The translations under genes were made by a program, and so were the position numbers. From the NCBI RefSeq assembly GCF_964204645.1, contig NC_134028.1:21860153-21924152 (forward strand): 64,000 nucleotides of DNA. The letters are read 5' to 3'. Source of the stretch: Tubulanus polymorphus (Eukaryota > Nemertea > Palaeonemertea > Tubulaniformes > Tubulanidae). The number at the start of each line of letters is the position of its first letter. Positions within the stretch are counted from its first letter, which is position 1. Under the pieces are notes generated by a model, which was not told where the DNA came from, did not search any database, and was given only the letters and a program-made list of their open reading frames with translations. Shown one piece after another: positions 35,185 through 45,950 of the stretch.

Positions 35185-35300
35185 GAACACCGGAACGTTG
35201 CTTGTATGGTGCGTTTGCACCCGTCGCAAAAAACGTCGTGATAAACGAAATCAGCTGGACTAGGGCCAGGAGCTGAGAATGGAACTCCATTCTGATATTT
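35185..35300 (-). CDS. Possible orphan ZZ-type zinc-finger exon
   Basis: The minus strand shows an acceptor (ATATCAG), then a frame reading VPFSAPGPSPADFVYHDVFC and continuing DGCKRTIQATFRC. This resembles the start of ZZ zinc fingers, whose usual form is H-P-x-V-x-C-D-x-C-x2-P-I-x-G-x-R-Y-K-C, but it is one residue short in two places. A possible donor (GTGTTC) follows the CGTTCCG at 35185-35191. No matching exon was found on either side, so it may be a relic or a distant exon of a gene outside the window. Confidence 0.25.
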
Positions 35301-35886
35301 AATGAATAATTCATTCAATAAATTTATGTTATCTTTAGTATTTTTAATTCATGTCCATGTTTCAATTCATTCGTTGAAATCATAGTACACTAAACAGATT
35401 CCGCGTGTGTCGGACATTTTTTTAAACTCTTTGGTCATCGGCATTCGTAATATACATACATCTTTCATTCTTCATCGAAAACCCTCGATCGAACGCGAAG
35501 TTTAAACCCTTGACTACCGCAATTCTTAGCACCACCAATTTGAAGGGGCCGTGGCTAACTCTTTTTGAGGGATTTTGTACACTCAAAAATTGATTTTGGA
35601 ATTTGAGGCGTTTTTGGTGGATTTAGGGGCTTTGGAGCCAACTCGAATCACCGGACCATCGGTGTCTCACACTAAGAGTGGCCCACTGACCGTAGCGAGA
35701 GGCCGGTCCCCGGTAGCGGTTGATCGAATATTTTTGAATATTTTTCGTTTCAAATGAAACGTTTCTCGCATATTTATATTCATAGTTAATGTATACGCCA
35801 CTGCCTGCGCACGTGTCGTAGTATACGCTTATGTTGAAAAATATACACTGCGGTGGCGCTAGCGGACGGACACCCGTATTGTAAAA

Positions 35887-35970
35887 CAAGTCGCATCTCG
35901 TATGTCATATGTCGTATCTCGTATGTTGCATCTCATGTCTCGTATGTTATATCTCATATCTCGTATGTCG
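35887..35970 (+). repeat. Degenerate TATCTCGTATGT tandem repeat
   Basis: About seven imperfect units of 11-14 bp built on ATCTCGTATGTCATA, in non-coding DNA upstream of EEF2KMT. The flanks 35301-35886 and 35971-36910 show no other gene. Confidence 0.75.
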
Positions 35971-36910
35971 TCTGAGGTCTTCCATACCAAACAACCTTTG
36001 GAAAGACACATTTCTTTAAGGAAATGAAAAATGTTATCAAATCCGTATAGGGTATGTAGGTGGCAGCACAATACGATGAGTTGCATTTTGCCTGGGCTGC
36101 ATTAGAACGAACAATCGTTAAAACCACTAGATTCCCCAATTTATGATTCGATTTGATCATGTTAAACCTAAAAAGTGTCTTCATGCCTTTATAGATTCTA
36201 CTTTTGTCTTATCAAGTGTAGTCAATTTTTCGAGATTTTTAAGTGGGGGATATTTTTCGAGCTCTTTTAGAATTAAGAAAGTGTCAAATTGACATGAGAG
36301 AGTCAGAAATTTGGTTTGAAAAGTTTAGGAAATGCCAAATTATAAAACTACTTAAACTACTAAACATTCTCATGATAAGAGAAAAATAATATGCCTCTTT
36401 GTTATTAATAAAGGTACTGGGTGCGCACGTCCATTTTTTGCAATAGGTTTACCACTTTGTTTCAATACGATTATTTACTATTACTTGTATATTTTGTTAT
36501 GAACACCGCAAGGAAAAGCATATAATGTATTTTGACTTGAAAATAGTACCTATAAATCATGAATATTTGAAAGTTATTTATTTTGACCTTTTGAAGAATG
36601 CGATCAAGTATTTCAAAGTATATCACGGGTAAATTGTTTTTGCAAAGTGATAATTATTTAGATTTATCATGCTGACTTTAAAAAACGAAAGCTGGGGATC
36701 TCGAGGATTAAATCTAGTTGAAAATGTATGGAAATTGAACTAAATCTTGACAAAATGGTGTTAAGTGTTAAGGGAAAGTTAGTGGCTCGGAGTCATTGGC
36801 CTATTCATGAAATGATTATTAGCGTATAACCCTAATTTTCTTGTTACATTTTTCCACTTAATTTTATGAATCAAATGATAAATAAATACTACTCAGTATT
36901 TTACTTTTAG

Positions 36911-39900
36911 TGGTGTGAAGGATGCTTGAAGTGTCAGGATATTGATTCTCAACTGGAATTATTGAAGCGAACTGTAAAACATGATTTAGCCCGAAGATTC
37001 CCTCCATCCGTGAAATATCGAACGGCTTTCTTAAAACTTATCATCAACCAGGTGAAAGTTCTCTTTAGCTTTCTAAATGCTAGCGTTATATGATGAGAAA
37101 TTTACTTGATCCACTTACAAAAATGAAATTTACAAAACTTACAAAATTTACAAATTTTATCAAATTCGTTTTTAATACCCTTTTTGGGTATGTATACTGC
37201 AAACTTTTGTGCTGTTTCTAAGTTCAAAAACTTTCGAACTGGGTCCGTGTTTATAGATCTTTATTTCCATTCCTCTTCGTGTATGTAGTGCACGTGCTTT
37301 CTTATCGATATAGTTGGAACGAAATTGTGCCGAAGTTTGTGAAGAGTTGTATGAAATGTATACGGAGATACTGTCGGAGTCGTCAACGCATCCGGAATAT
37401 GGCTCGAAAATTTATTTCCTCGCGGTAACAAGAGAATTAATGATTTTCCATTCGATGTTATTATTTCTATGCTACAACTATTTTATGTGAATTATGTTCT
37501 CAATATTGCAGCCGAAAATTGACGATTTTGTGACGATCTATGAGTCTAGTCAGCTAGTATCAGATGGAACAACTGGTCTTCGTACTTGGGCTGTAAGTTG
37601 TCATCACGTGGTAGAGTATATACAGTCAACCCCCGATATACCGTCATATACCCAGGCATATACCACCCAGACCACCAAGTTTTCTAAGAGTACATCTCTA
37701 TAAAAATACATAGTAAAACACCCCCGCCTACCGCCAGGTTTTCTAATTGTACATCTGTATACAAGTACATAGTAAAACACGATATACCGCCATACTCTCC
37801 ATACCGCAAAAATCGTTCTTCACCGAGGTGGCCAGTATATCGGGGGTTCACTGAATATCCTAATGGTACAGGCTTTCCTATTATTAATGCGTAGCTTCTT
37901 CTGAGGCGTTCTTTTATGACCTCCGAAGTCTCTATCCGAAATCTCCGGTTGGCTGCACACACAATCCGAATCACACAACCTCGACAGAAAGGAGGTTTTG
38001 GACACTCCAAAAAAACACGTGACCGATAGTAGAGTATAATTGTAGGCAAACGGATTCTTCGATCTGATAAAAGGCTGGAAGGCTTGGAAGGAGGGCACTC
38101 TCGATCGTGCGTACATGTGTGTAGAAATCATGTTTTTTGGGGGGGGGGGTTCTTATTGCCGGAATTGGTTTATGTTTGGGGTGTATGATGGGGAGTGTAC
38201 GTACAGCTGCGGGAAAACGTTTGCCACACACTGAACACTTGATTTCATTCCATTTCAGGCTGCGTTCTATTTGGCCGAATATTTATTAGAGAATGAATCG
38301 TCGATAATGGGCCGTAACGTGCTCGAACTCGGTTGCGGATTAGGTTTCACGGGACTCGCTGTCTGTCGCTCATTGAACCCCGGTTCTTACACATTCTCCG
38401 ACTGTCACGAATCGGTGATGAAAAGACTCGCGCGTAACGTCGAAACAAACACCGATCGCTGGTCAATGAGCAACAGTAGCTGTTGTCGATTACGAACTGT
38501 ATCTTTAGCGAACCGTCGTCGCAATAAAACCGATACCCAAACGACGGATATTGTCACAGAACTGATTGATTGGAGCCGAGAAGAATCAATGGACAAGTTA
38601 AAAGATATAGATATAGATGTTATTTTAGCAGCAGGTAATTTTAAAGAATACTAGCTGGATACCCGTCTTCGACAGGTTTGTTGATAAGGAGATGTAAACA
38701 TATCAGCGTTGCAGCAATAACAAAAATAGTTCATGAACTTCCTCACTGGTAGGTTAACGACTAGATCACTAATTTCCTCACAGAGGGAGACATCTTCGCT
38801 GATGACGTTTTGTATTTCATTTTGTTATGATTTTCTTATACTAAATCTAATACCTCCTTGTAATCATTCACATTTTAAAATATGTCAAAAACCTTCCCAC
38901 AGTTATTTAGGACCAAAGAAGTGTCACGTCAAGATGAAACACCCCACCCAATAACCGTGATGTGTCCGCCAAAAAACCTCCTGCCAATTTAGATGCAGCG
39001 AGGTTCTGCTTGGTGGTTCTTCTTTACTTTGTTGTGTGAATGTAGTATTATGTGATTCCATATTTCAAGATGTTGTTTACGATAAGACGATAATTCCTTC
39101 GTTAGTGTCGACATTGGATCATCTTCTCACCGGGAATTCATCTCGTGTCGCATACGTCTCTTCTACTGTACGCGATTCCACTACCCAACAAGCATTCAAA
39201 CATCAACTAGGTAACTACAGTCATTTTCCATGGGCGCGCGTAGGAACTGTTAGTGCTAACCGTGGTTAGTCAAGTGTGGTTAGCTAACCATTGTCTTCGT
39301 GCGGCCTCTTATTTTTAGCTGGTTAGCCTAACCACGGATAAGCCACTAACCGCTGGTAAGGCTTACTGAGTTTTCCTGCGCCCGCCCCCGTTTCATTCGT
39401 CTACCGATACGCTACTATGGCAAGCGAGGATTCTGTAATGAAGATCCGCCAGGTGTCGCTAGCAGTTATATACGGTTTCTTAAATTTGAATCAATTTTAC
39501 TATAACATCTAATTCTATGAAAACTCTATTTAAAGAACATACAGTAGCAAAATCAATCTTGTATACAAATGTATCTCTTCTGAACCTTGTTTTGATGATA
39601 ATTGAATTCAGTTAAGAGTTTATTGAAAATGAACTGGTTTTTTCACGTTATAAAAGACTGACCGTGTAGTGGTGCTATTTTGGTATTTGCTCTTTACCTC
39701 GTACTCTTTGACATAAGTAATTCGCAGCCATCTTCCTTCTAATGTTGCGAACTATGCTTCGAACCTGATGGCAGGTTCGAATCCCTGCCTAGTAGAGGGA
39801 AAATTTTTCGCAACATTCGTTGGCGGGTAGTAAGTATCTAAAATGCTGGCAGTCTTCTTAAAAACAAATGTTTATCTTTTCTTTCAGAATCGTCTGGTCT

Positions 39901-40006
39901 TGTGTTTTCAGTCATGACTCCACCGCCGCATGAAACGTTCATTTACGATAGAACTTCTATAGAAATAATTCGTATTCATAAAAATATTGTTACTAATAAT
40001 ACGTGA
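36911..40006 (+). CDS. EEF2KMT: EEF2KMT/FAM86 lysine methyltransferase (first exon not found)
   Basis: Family member that trimethylates a lysine of translation elongation factor 2 in the cytosol, using S-adenosylmethionine. Six exons join in phase: 36911-37051, 37314-37424, 37512-37592, 38259-38634, 39070-39210 and 39888-40006 (TGA). They give 322 codons. Landmarks are KRTVKHDLARRFPPSVKY in the N-terminal FAM86 region, DGTTGLRTWAAFYLAEYLL, motif I VLELGCGLGFTGLAVC, FSDCHESV, and an AADVVYD-like motif formed across the 38634/39070 junction. The short N-terminal part with an FPW-like sequence should be on an earlier exon, which I could not identify in 36 kb; the first visible residue is tryptophan after an acceptor. 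Vertebrate proteins are about 330 residues, so little is missing. Confidence 0.9.
37623..37853. mobile_element. pogo/Tigger-like MITE in an EEF2KMT intron
   Basis: The ends CAGTCAACCCCCGATATAC and GTATATCGGGGGTTCACTG are inverted with two mismatches around 231 bp. CAGT termini and a TA before the left end suggest the Tc1/mariner-pogo group; the TA on the right is not preserved (AA). The inside repeats CATAGTAAAACAC and CCGCCA blocks. Non-autonomous. Confidence 0.7.
39229..39390. mobile_element. Possible MITE in an EEF2KMT intron
   Basis: Outer ends GGGCGCGCGTAGGAA and TTTTCCTGCGCCCGCC are imperfect inverted repeats. Inside are GCTAACCGTGGTTAG and CTAACCACGG, which can pair. Boundaries are uncertain. 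Confidence 0.4.
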
Positions 40007-40078
40007 AATAAAATCCAATCGTTGTTTATGATATGAGACTTAAAGACTTGTTAGCCGTTCATCTTGCTCAGCGATGTA

Positions 40079-40135
40079 AGTAAGAGGAAGAGAAGGAGAA
40101 AGAGTTGGAGGAGAGGAGGGGAAGGCGAGAGGCAC
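40079..40135 (+). repeat. Purine-rich (GA) tract
   Basis: About 55 bp almost entirely A and G, just downstream of the EEF2KMT stop. Confidence 0.8.
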
Positions 40136-40359
40136 CCTCGTTATTTGTACAGCCTTTAAGTGTTGGATCTATTTTATATTGGACAGGTTTGCAATTATAC
40201 ACTCGAAAAAAAATATGGCACTATGGCTAACGTGGCCTAATTCTAAAATCGACTATGGTTCCGTACCACGCATTTCAAAGTGTCCGCCAACTTGGAACAA
40301 CAATCGTGTAGATCGCGATTTTACACGATTTTCCAACTTGACTGCAAATAATCATCACC

Positions 40360-40432
40360 CTAGCCCAAGTAGCACTCGAACCTGTCACTTCCAGCATGCC
40401 AGTCGCGCACGCTAACCGCTAGACCACTGCAG
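40360..40432 (-). repeat. tRNA-derived SINE head
   Basis: On the minus strand an A box (TGGTCTAGCGGTTAGCG) and a B box (AGGTTCGAGTGCT) are spaced as in a tRNA. The 3' side does not pair with the 5' acceptor strand, so this is not a functional tRNA but resembles a tRNA-derived SINE promoter. The SINE body and tail are not defined. Confidence 0.6.
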
Positions 40433-41568
40433 ATATCACCACTCGCCATCTACCGGATTATTCCAAAATCAACTCCAATACCGCGAGTATCGGGAGTAGC
40501 CTAATACCGAGTACGGAAATCGAAAGCTGCGTTGCGGTTTTACCAGCTGCCGAGCGTAGAGACCAAAAATAGACATTCATAATAGAAAAGTTGGCTGAAA
40601 ACGGACGGTAAGTGTCAGACGATGCGCTGTTTAGGCCTTAAATCGACCCGTTATGACGAGGGTTGGGACATTGGGTTTATTGTTAACGTTCGTCATAAGT
40701 TTCCGAAATACTATTTAGAGAATGTGAGTTGGGTCAAAATGAGACATGAATATTTGGAAGTTGATATCTTGCCAATTTGTTTTAGTAAACGCTAGAATGA
40801 TGAACAAAAACTAAGTCAACCCCTGCTCTAATAAGCCCTTTGGGTATCCACTGGTCCGCATTGTTGAATTTTTTGTCCCTTTTTTTCGCCGTTTAATTAT
40901 CTCTGGATTGGATTAAGATAGAAACAAAATTAATATATGGATGAACTCAGCTGATAATTAACTTTTTAATGATGTTACTCATTTATAAATTTACTGCAAC
41001 AATGCGCGCTGGTGAAGTTATAAACATTGATATCGTCTTCCTGATAATTCAACTTGAATTATTGCTCATCTCATTCAAAAGTTCGTAATTCTTGCAAATT
41101 TTAATCTACATTTTCGGGGTTTTTAGCATCAATAGACATCTATATGTGGTCGTATGTGCTTTTTACCGTTTTTAAATATCTTTATTAATTTTAAGTAATT
41201 GCGAGTCAAACTTTCAAAACACGTTTTCTAGAGTCCCCTGCGTGCATCTTTATATCAGGAAATTTTACCGGTCCCTACTTACTTGAAAATCAAAATTTTC
41301 AGTAACTAGGGCACCTAGGTTTTTGAAAAATGGTAAAATGGCACAGTGGGTCAGCCGTGTGTACATAGGCCTACTTTTATGATAGACCCCCTCCTCTCCC
41401 TGTAAAAGTGAATTTTTTTTCAAAATCCATGGCTTAAAAAAGGCGAAATTCACCAGCCTAAAATCTCTTTCCCAATGCCGGCAATGTCGGCGATGTCGGC
41501 AAGTAAAACTAACCTACATTAAAAATCTCTTTCGCAATGTCGAAAATGTCGGCGATGTTAGCAAGTAA
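40433..41568. other. Non-coding between EEF2KMT and the MITE
   Basis: No gene. A roughly 50 bp block (AATCTCTTTC... GGCGATGTCGGCAAGTAAAAC) at about 41460-41515 is tandemly repeated at 41524-41568, where the MITE has inserted. Confidence 0.5.
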
Positions 41569-41906
41569 AGCCCAACGCACACGGCACCGAAAAAACGTTT
41601 TTTCCTCGTGAAAAAAACGTTTTCGATGTTTTTTGCTATGCCGTGTGCGGGGGAGGCAAAACACAAAACGCCGAACTGAAAAACGTTTTTCGCGAGCAAA
41701 AAACGTTTTTCACGAGCAAAAAAACGTTTTTCGCGAAACAAGCACTGCTTGATTTGCGAAAAACGTTTTGTGTAGTCGAAAACGTTTTTCGTCCCGTGTG
41801 CGTTGAACGTTTTATCGTTTGCGGGCAAAACGTTTTACGAAAAACGTTTCGTGAAAACGTGTTTTCTGTTTCGGCGAAACAAATGTTATGCCATGTGCGT
41901 TGGGCT
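41569..41906. mobile_element. Harbinger-like MITE rich in AACGTTTT
   Basis: Ends AGCCCAACGCACACGGCA and TGCCATGTGCGTTGGGCT bound 338 bp, with TAA on both sides (41566-41568, 41907-41909). A TAA/TTA target duplication is typical of PIF/Harbinger. The interior is many copies of AAAACGTTTTTCGCGA-like blocks, mostly self-complementary. No coding capacity. Confidence 0.8.
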
Positions 41907-41909
41907 TAA

Positions 41910-42431
41910 CCTACACTGATCTCTGGCGCATTGATTTTTTTTCTTGTGATAAGTCTTGTCGTTCTACTTTTCCGTATACTATAGGCCTACTTGAGCCATT
42001 CATCAGAGCTCCGACGACGATATAGGGTAATGAAGAAGTGAAAGACCAAGAGCGGGGAATTCCCAGGAAATCCCAACAAATATAGGGGATATTTTTAGAA
42101 ATCACAATGTGTTTCGTGCACAAAGTACGTACTATAAACATTAACCCTACCCCTTGAAAAGTATGTACGCTTTGAGCTCACCCCTCCCCCTTACGTGTAT
42201 ACGTACATGCGAACGGATAAGGTTAGCTTGTCGTCAAACATTTTTGGAAAGGTGGTACCGAACAGATCGATGATATTTGAGAAATGTTTTCTATATGTAC
42301 CGATACATACATTCCACACACATTCCAAAGTAGTCCTCGAAAGCCACGAGCGGTGGCCGTACCATGAATATTGACTTACAAAAACATCAAAACGTGTTGT
42401 TTTTTATATTGCAGGTGAGTTTCCAAGTAAA
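41910..42431. promoter_or_regulatory. Upstream region of the IRF gene
   Basis: A pyrimidine-rich stretch and TATATTGCAG at 42404-42413 make a good splice acceptor 18 bp before the ATG. The IRF therefore probably has a separate 5' UTR exon further upstream, not located. Confidence 0.45.
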
Positions 42432-43622
42432 ATGTCTACACGACCGCCGAGACTACGCGAGTTCCTGTTAGATATATTGAATGATGAGGCAGATAGGGCT
42501 GCTGAATGGACAGATAGACGAGACGGAAAGTTTCGAGTTCGATGGATGCACGCCCGGAAACCCGGCTGGGACGAGAGTCGAGACACAGAAATTTTCAAAC
42601 GATGGATCAATCGCGACGGAACGGGCCCATCGGACACCACGTCACTGCCACAGATGAAGCAAAACTTTCGTTGTGTAATGGAGAGATCGCAATATTTTAA
42701 GAAAATAAAAGCGATCGAACCTGATGATGGTTACCGATACTACCAGTTCGTGGACTGGGAGGTAGTTTCTGGTGTGGAGCTAATGGATGTCGATGATATC
42801 ATTGGCCCTAGCGAAAACGGGGTTGCTGACCATCCACAAAAATCGTCAGTTCAAAGTGTTAACCCGATGAAATATTCTTTAAACGCCATTGAAGGAGGCC
42901 TTGTGTCAGCGTTTGGAGAAACGCCCGACCTACAGTTCTTCTCTTTAGAAATACACTACAGTAATGTAGTGGTATTAGAAAATACGGCGTTGCAAGGAAA
43001 ATCGTGGAGAATAAACTACGGGATCGAGGGTCACAACCTTTCAGTTAATTCTAAAGAAGAAGAGATGGCCAAACAGTTGTACGGCCCACGTGACGTCCAG
43101 GTTTATAGCCTTCCGAGCGTTGTATCAAATGACAAAACCGAAGAGATATTGCTTCATTTGGGAAGGGGTATAATACTGGAATACGATGATACATGTGGAG
43201 ACATTTATGTTGAAAGATTATGTGCGTTGAAAGTATATTTCCAAGGCTTCGGCTGCGCTGATTCCGCGACCCCGATCAAACGTTACACACGGACGAAGGT
43301 ATTTTCTTATGACGCTTTCGATCGAGCGGCTTTGCTCTATCAGAAACAACAAGGACTGAAACCGTCAGCGCTCGTGATGATATCATTCGGGAAAGAATGG
43401 AATAGTCCGTATCAGATCGTGAAGACTGCCGCTTTGGCTCTGGTAACTAATAATCTGGCGAAACGACTGTTGGACGAACTTTCCAAGAAAATGGGCGATA
43501 GTTCACTTGAAATTTCGTCGTTGGATGTTCTTGACATGGCGTCTGAGAATCTGAAAATGCGTCAAATTGACCAATTAAGAATCAGTAGCGATGACTGGGA
43601 CTGGTTGGAAAAGCATGATTGA
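42432..43622 (+). CDS. IRF: Interferon regulatory factor, intronless coding region
   Basis: Transcription factor of the IRF family, 396 residues. The DNA-binding domain spans about residues 5-110. Tryptophans lie at 26, 38, 46 and 58, the spacing of the IRF tryptophan cluster, while the first position (11) is phenylalanine. QNFRCVME matches the recognition helix. The stretch RWMHARKPGWDESRDTEIFK is typical of the fold. Residues about 155-350 (from EGGLVSAFG, LEIHYSNVVV to SALVMISFGKEW) fit the IRF-association domain that mediates dimerisation and phospho-activation. No introns interrupt the coding frame, unusual for IRFs, although an acceptor precedes the ATG. It could be a retrocopy that gained a 5' exon or a lineage that lost introns. 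Confidence 0.9.
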   Translation: MSTRPPRLREFLLDILNDEADRAAEWTDRRDGKFRVRWMHARKPGWDESRDTEIFKRWINRDGTGPSDTTSLPQMKQNFRCVMERSQYFKKIKAIEPDDGYRYYQFVDWEVVSGVELMDVDDIIGPSENGVADHPQKSSVQSVNPMKYSLNAIEGGLVSAFGETPDLQFFSLEIHYSNVVVLENTALQGKSWRINYGIEGHNLSVNSKEEEMAKQLYGPRDVQVYSLPSVVSNDKTEEILLHLGRGIILEYDDTCGDIYVERLCALKVYFQGFGCADSATPIKRYTRTKVFSYDAFDRAALLYQKQQGLKPSALVMISFGKEWNSPYQIVKTAALALVTNNLAKRLLDELSKKMGDSSLEISSLDVLDMASENLKMRQIDQLRISSDDWDWLEKHD

Positions 43623-45330
43623 TGAAGATGTGGAGAACTTGCTCAAAGTGTTACAAAAGGTGCCAATTGAAAAAGAAGACATTTTTCTATTACCAGATAT
43701 TCTTAAAGACTTTTCCATAATTGGGTTGCACGGTCTAAACCAATGCGTTCATTGTTCATGGTATTGCTAAACTACGTGTGTTTAGACGGATATTCGAATA
43801 ATGACTTTTAATGTGTTGATATGTCTCAACAAACCATTTTCTTGCTTTCTAACATATTTTGTTTGTCCGTCAGGTTTATTGTATTTGTTTTGGTGACCTG
43901 GTATAGCTATAGTCACCTGGCAAATACAATATATATTACATGCTTATTATTTCAATTCAGACCTCTGAAGGTATTCCATGTCACTTGTTCATGAGGAGAC
44001 AAACTAGATTTTCTTCGCGCAAGAAAAACTAAATTAAAGTCGGTTTTAGTTTGGTTCTGTTCATATCAACTTCGATCAGTTCCAATGCTTTTTTTCGCTT
44101 TTACATAAAATGGGTTGCATAGTCCGAAAAATTGTGCTCTTTCGTCGATGTAAAATTTTGACGATATTTTTATTGTTAGGAATTAGTTAACTACGTATGT
44201 TTAGACGGACATGAAGAATTATTGAATCGAATTAACACTTTAAAAAGAAGAATAAACACTTTCAATGTATATATTTTTCACAGAACAAAATGTGTCTGCC
44301 ATTGTTATGGTTTTTTGGTTGACCGCCGTGTTGTGGGTGTCGGTGCGTGGAGAATGTCTACCTGTGTTGTATATTTGAGTAATATCCCCGGTAGTTGTAT
44401 CGGAGTTGATTTTTTGGTTCGGTCGTGGAGCGTGCGCTATCAGTGTTGTCCCGACTTCTATTTCTTTTCAATTGACAATGACTAAACAAACGTTTGGTCT
44501 ATCGTTCCATCATCTATTCCACTATAGCTTCTTCATACAATCTTCATCCCAATTATTTCGCAGCTTCTTATCTCTCTAGCTCCACCACCTTAAGTTCTCC
44601 TAGGTTTCTTTTTCTACTGTACTGAAACCCTCCCTTTTATACTCGTTTTAGCTTTCACGTGACGTATACTTCCACGCAGCCCGGCACAATAGCCTGTGAC
44701 GTATCATCTTGTCATACCATTCCCCCAAGCTATGTAAAGCGTTTCTACGTGTATGATACGTCACAAGCGCTAAATTTAATACTTGAACTTACCTAGGCTG
44801 CTGCTATATCAAGCTTCCACACGTATACAGCCACCTAGGTTCAACTCCAGAATAGGTCAAAATAGTTCCATCGTGCAGGGTTTTCTTAAATGAGGGGAGT
44901 GGTTCGGTTTTAAATTGCCACCAGAAACCTGATTGTCGACCATTTCTCGGGTCGGCAATCGGCAATCAGAAACCTGATAGTCGACTATTTCTCGGGTCGA
45001 CAATCAGGTTTCTGATTGCCGATTGCTGATTGCCGACTTCTGAAAATTACTTCACGTGCCTCTTTCTATCGATCTGCGCGTATTAATACTTTTCTCAGTG
45101 AAAATGTTGGAACCAACCCGCAGATCTACTTTTACCTGTTCTGGAGTTGAGCCGATACCTACGTCACTCTCACCAATCTTCTATTCAATGTCTTATGTGT
45201 GACGTAAGCATTCACGATGGTTGCTTGCTAACCGCAACTCCGGCTTCCTTTCCCGTTATCTAAACAACTAATATATCACCCCAATACCATAATCAAACAA
45301 CTTCGATCAGTTTCAAAACGATGAAGCCTT
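43623..45330. other. Non-coding with a nested hairpin at 44838-45152
   Basis: 3' flank of the IRF and then intergenic. 44951-44985 and 44996-45037 are inverted copies built on GTCGGCAATCGGCAATC and AACCTGATAGTCGAC. A wider inverted pair, TTCAACTCCAGAATAGGTC (about 44839) and TACCTGTTCTGGAGTTGA (about 45136), encloses them, suggesting one element of about 315 bp. No gene seen. Confidence 0.55.
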
Positions 45331-45721
45331 TTACCTTTCTTCGATTTTTTTCTTTTTGTATCTATCATTCTTCTGCGGGTTTTCATCATCCTCATCCACT
45401 TGATTCTGATTTGGATTTTCAGAATTCGGGTCGGGAATTGTGTACTCCGGGTCTTCATATAGGTAATTCACTTCTCAACCACCTCGGCGCCAATAACGGA
45501 ATTCTTTTCAGTATTTCCCTCAGATATCGGGTCGCATGAACTCTGTTTTCGGTTGCACGTTTTCGTTACCGGATCGTACCAGGTCGTCACGCATATCCTT
45601 AACGTTTCCGTACTTAACGGCGTTAACCTGATACATGTGTCCAGCCCCGACGAATAAACTCGAAGCCTTGGAACCGAATCTTATAAACCTCGTGAAGGTT
45701 TCAAATTTTTTTGTCAGTCGT
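45331..45721 (-). CDS. Unrecognised small gene, last two exons
   Basis: Exon 45570-45721 follows a CTAG acceptor and ends at a GTAACG donor. Exon 45331-45470 follows an AG acceptor and ends at TAA 45331-45333. The 99 bp intron preserves phase. The first exon has a hydrophobic, glycine-bearing stretch (GSKASSLFVGAGHMYQVN) that could be a membrane or mitochondrial segment. The tail is acidic and then basic (QVDEDDENPQKNDRYKKKK). Codon use looks like real coding sequence. No initiator exon was found upstream. If the first intron is not spliced the frame stops after MRPDI. I do not recognise the family. Confidence 0.45.
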
Positions 45722-45803
45722 CTAGACAATAAATACCGAATCTAATGCCTCGAATGAACAAAGATGCTTTGTATTTCCATTCGTTAAAGATCTAGTGTCG
45801 TTA

Positions 45804-45950
45804 GCCGCGATCACACGGAATCAAATTGGCACGGATCAGGATCACGTCCAGAGGGCACGCAAACGCAATAATTTGACCCGTGATAGAATTTGGTGAAAAT
45901 AGAAAATGTGAGCAGTTGTTCCGGGCCAAAAACGCTCGTGTGATCGCGGC
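45804..45950. mobile_element. Small MITE
   Basis: Perfect 14 bp inverted ends, GCCGCGATCACACG (45804-45817) and CGTGTGATCGCGGC (45937-45950), bound 147 bp. No clear target duplication and no coding capacity. Confidence 0.65.

Noticed and set aside
35887-35970. CRISPR-like regular repeats
   Set aside because: Units are adjacent with no unique spacers, and the genome is animal. This is a degenerate tandem repeat.
40360-40432. tRNA gene on the minus strand
   Set aside because: A and B boxes are present but the acceptor strands do not pair, so it is listed as a SINE head.
41643-41909. Open frames with repeated NVF residues
   Set aside because: They come from translating the AACGTTTT repeats of a MITE, not from a protein gene.
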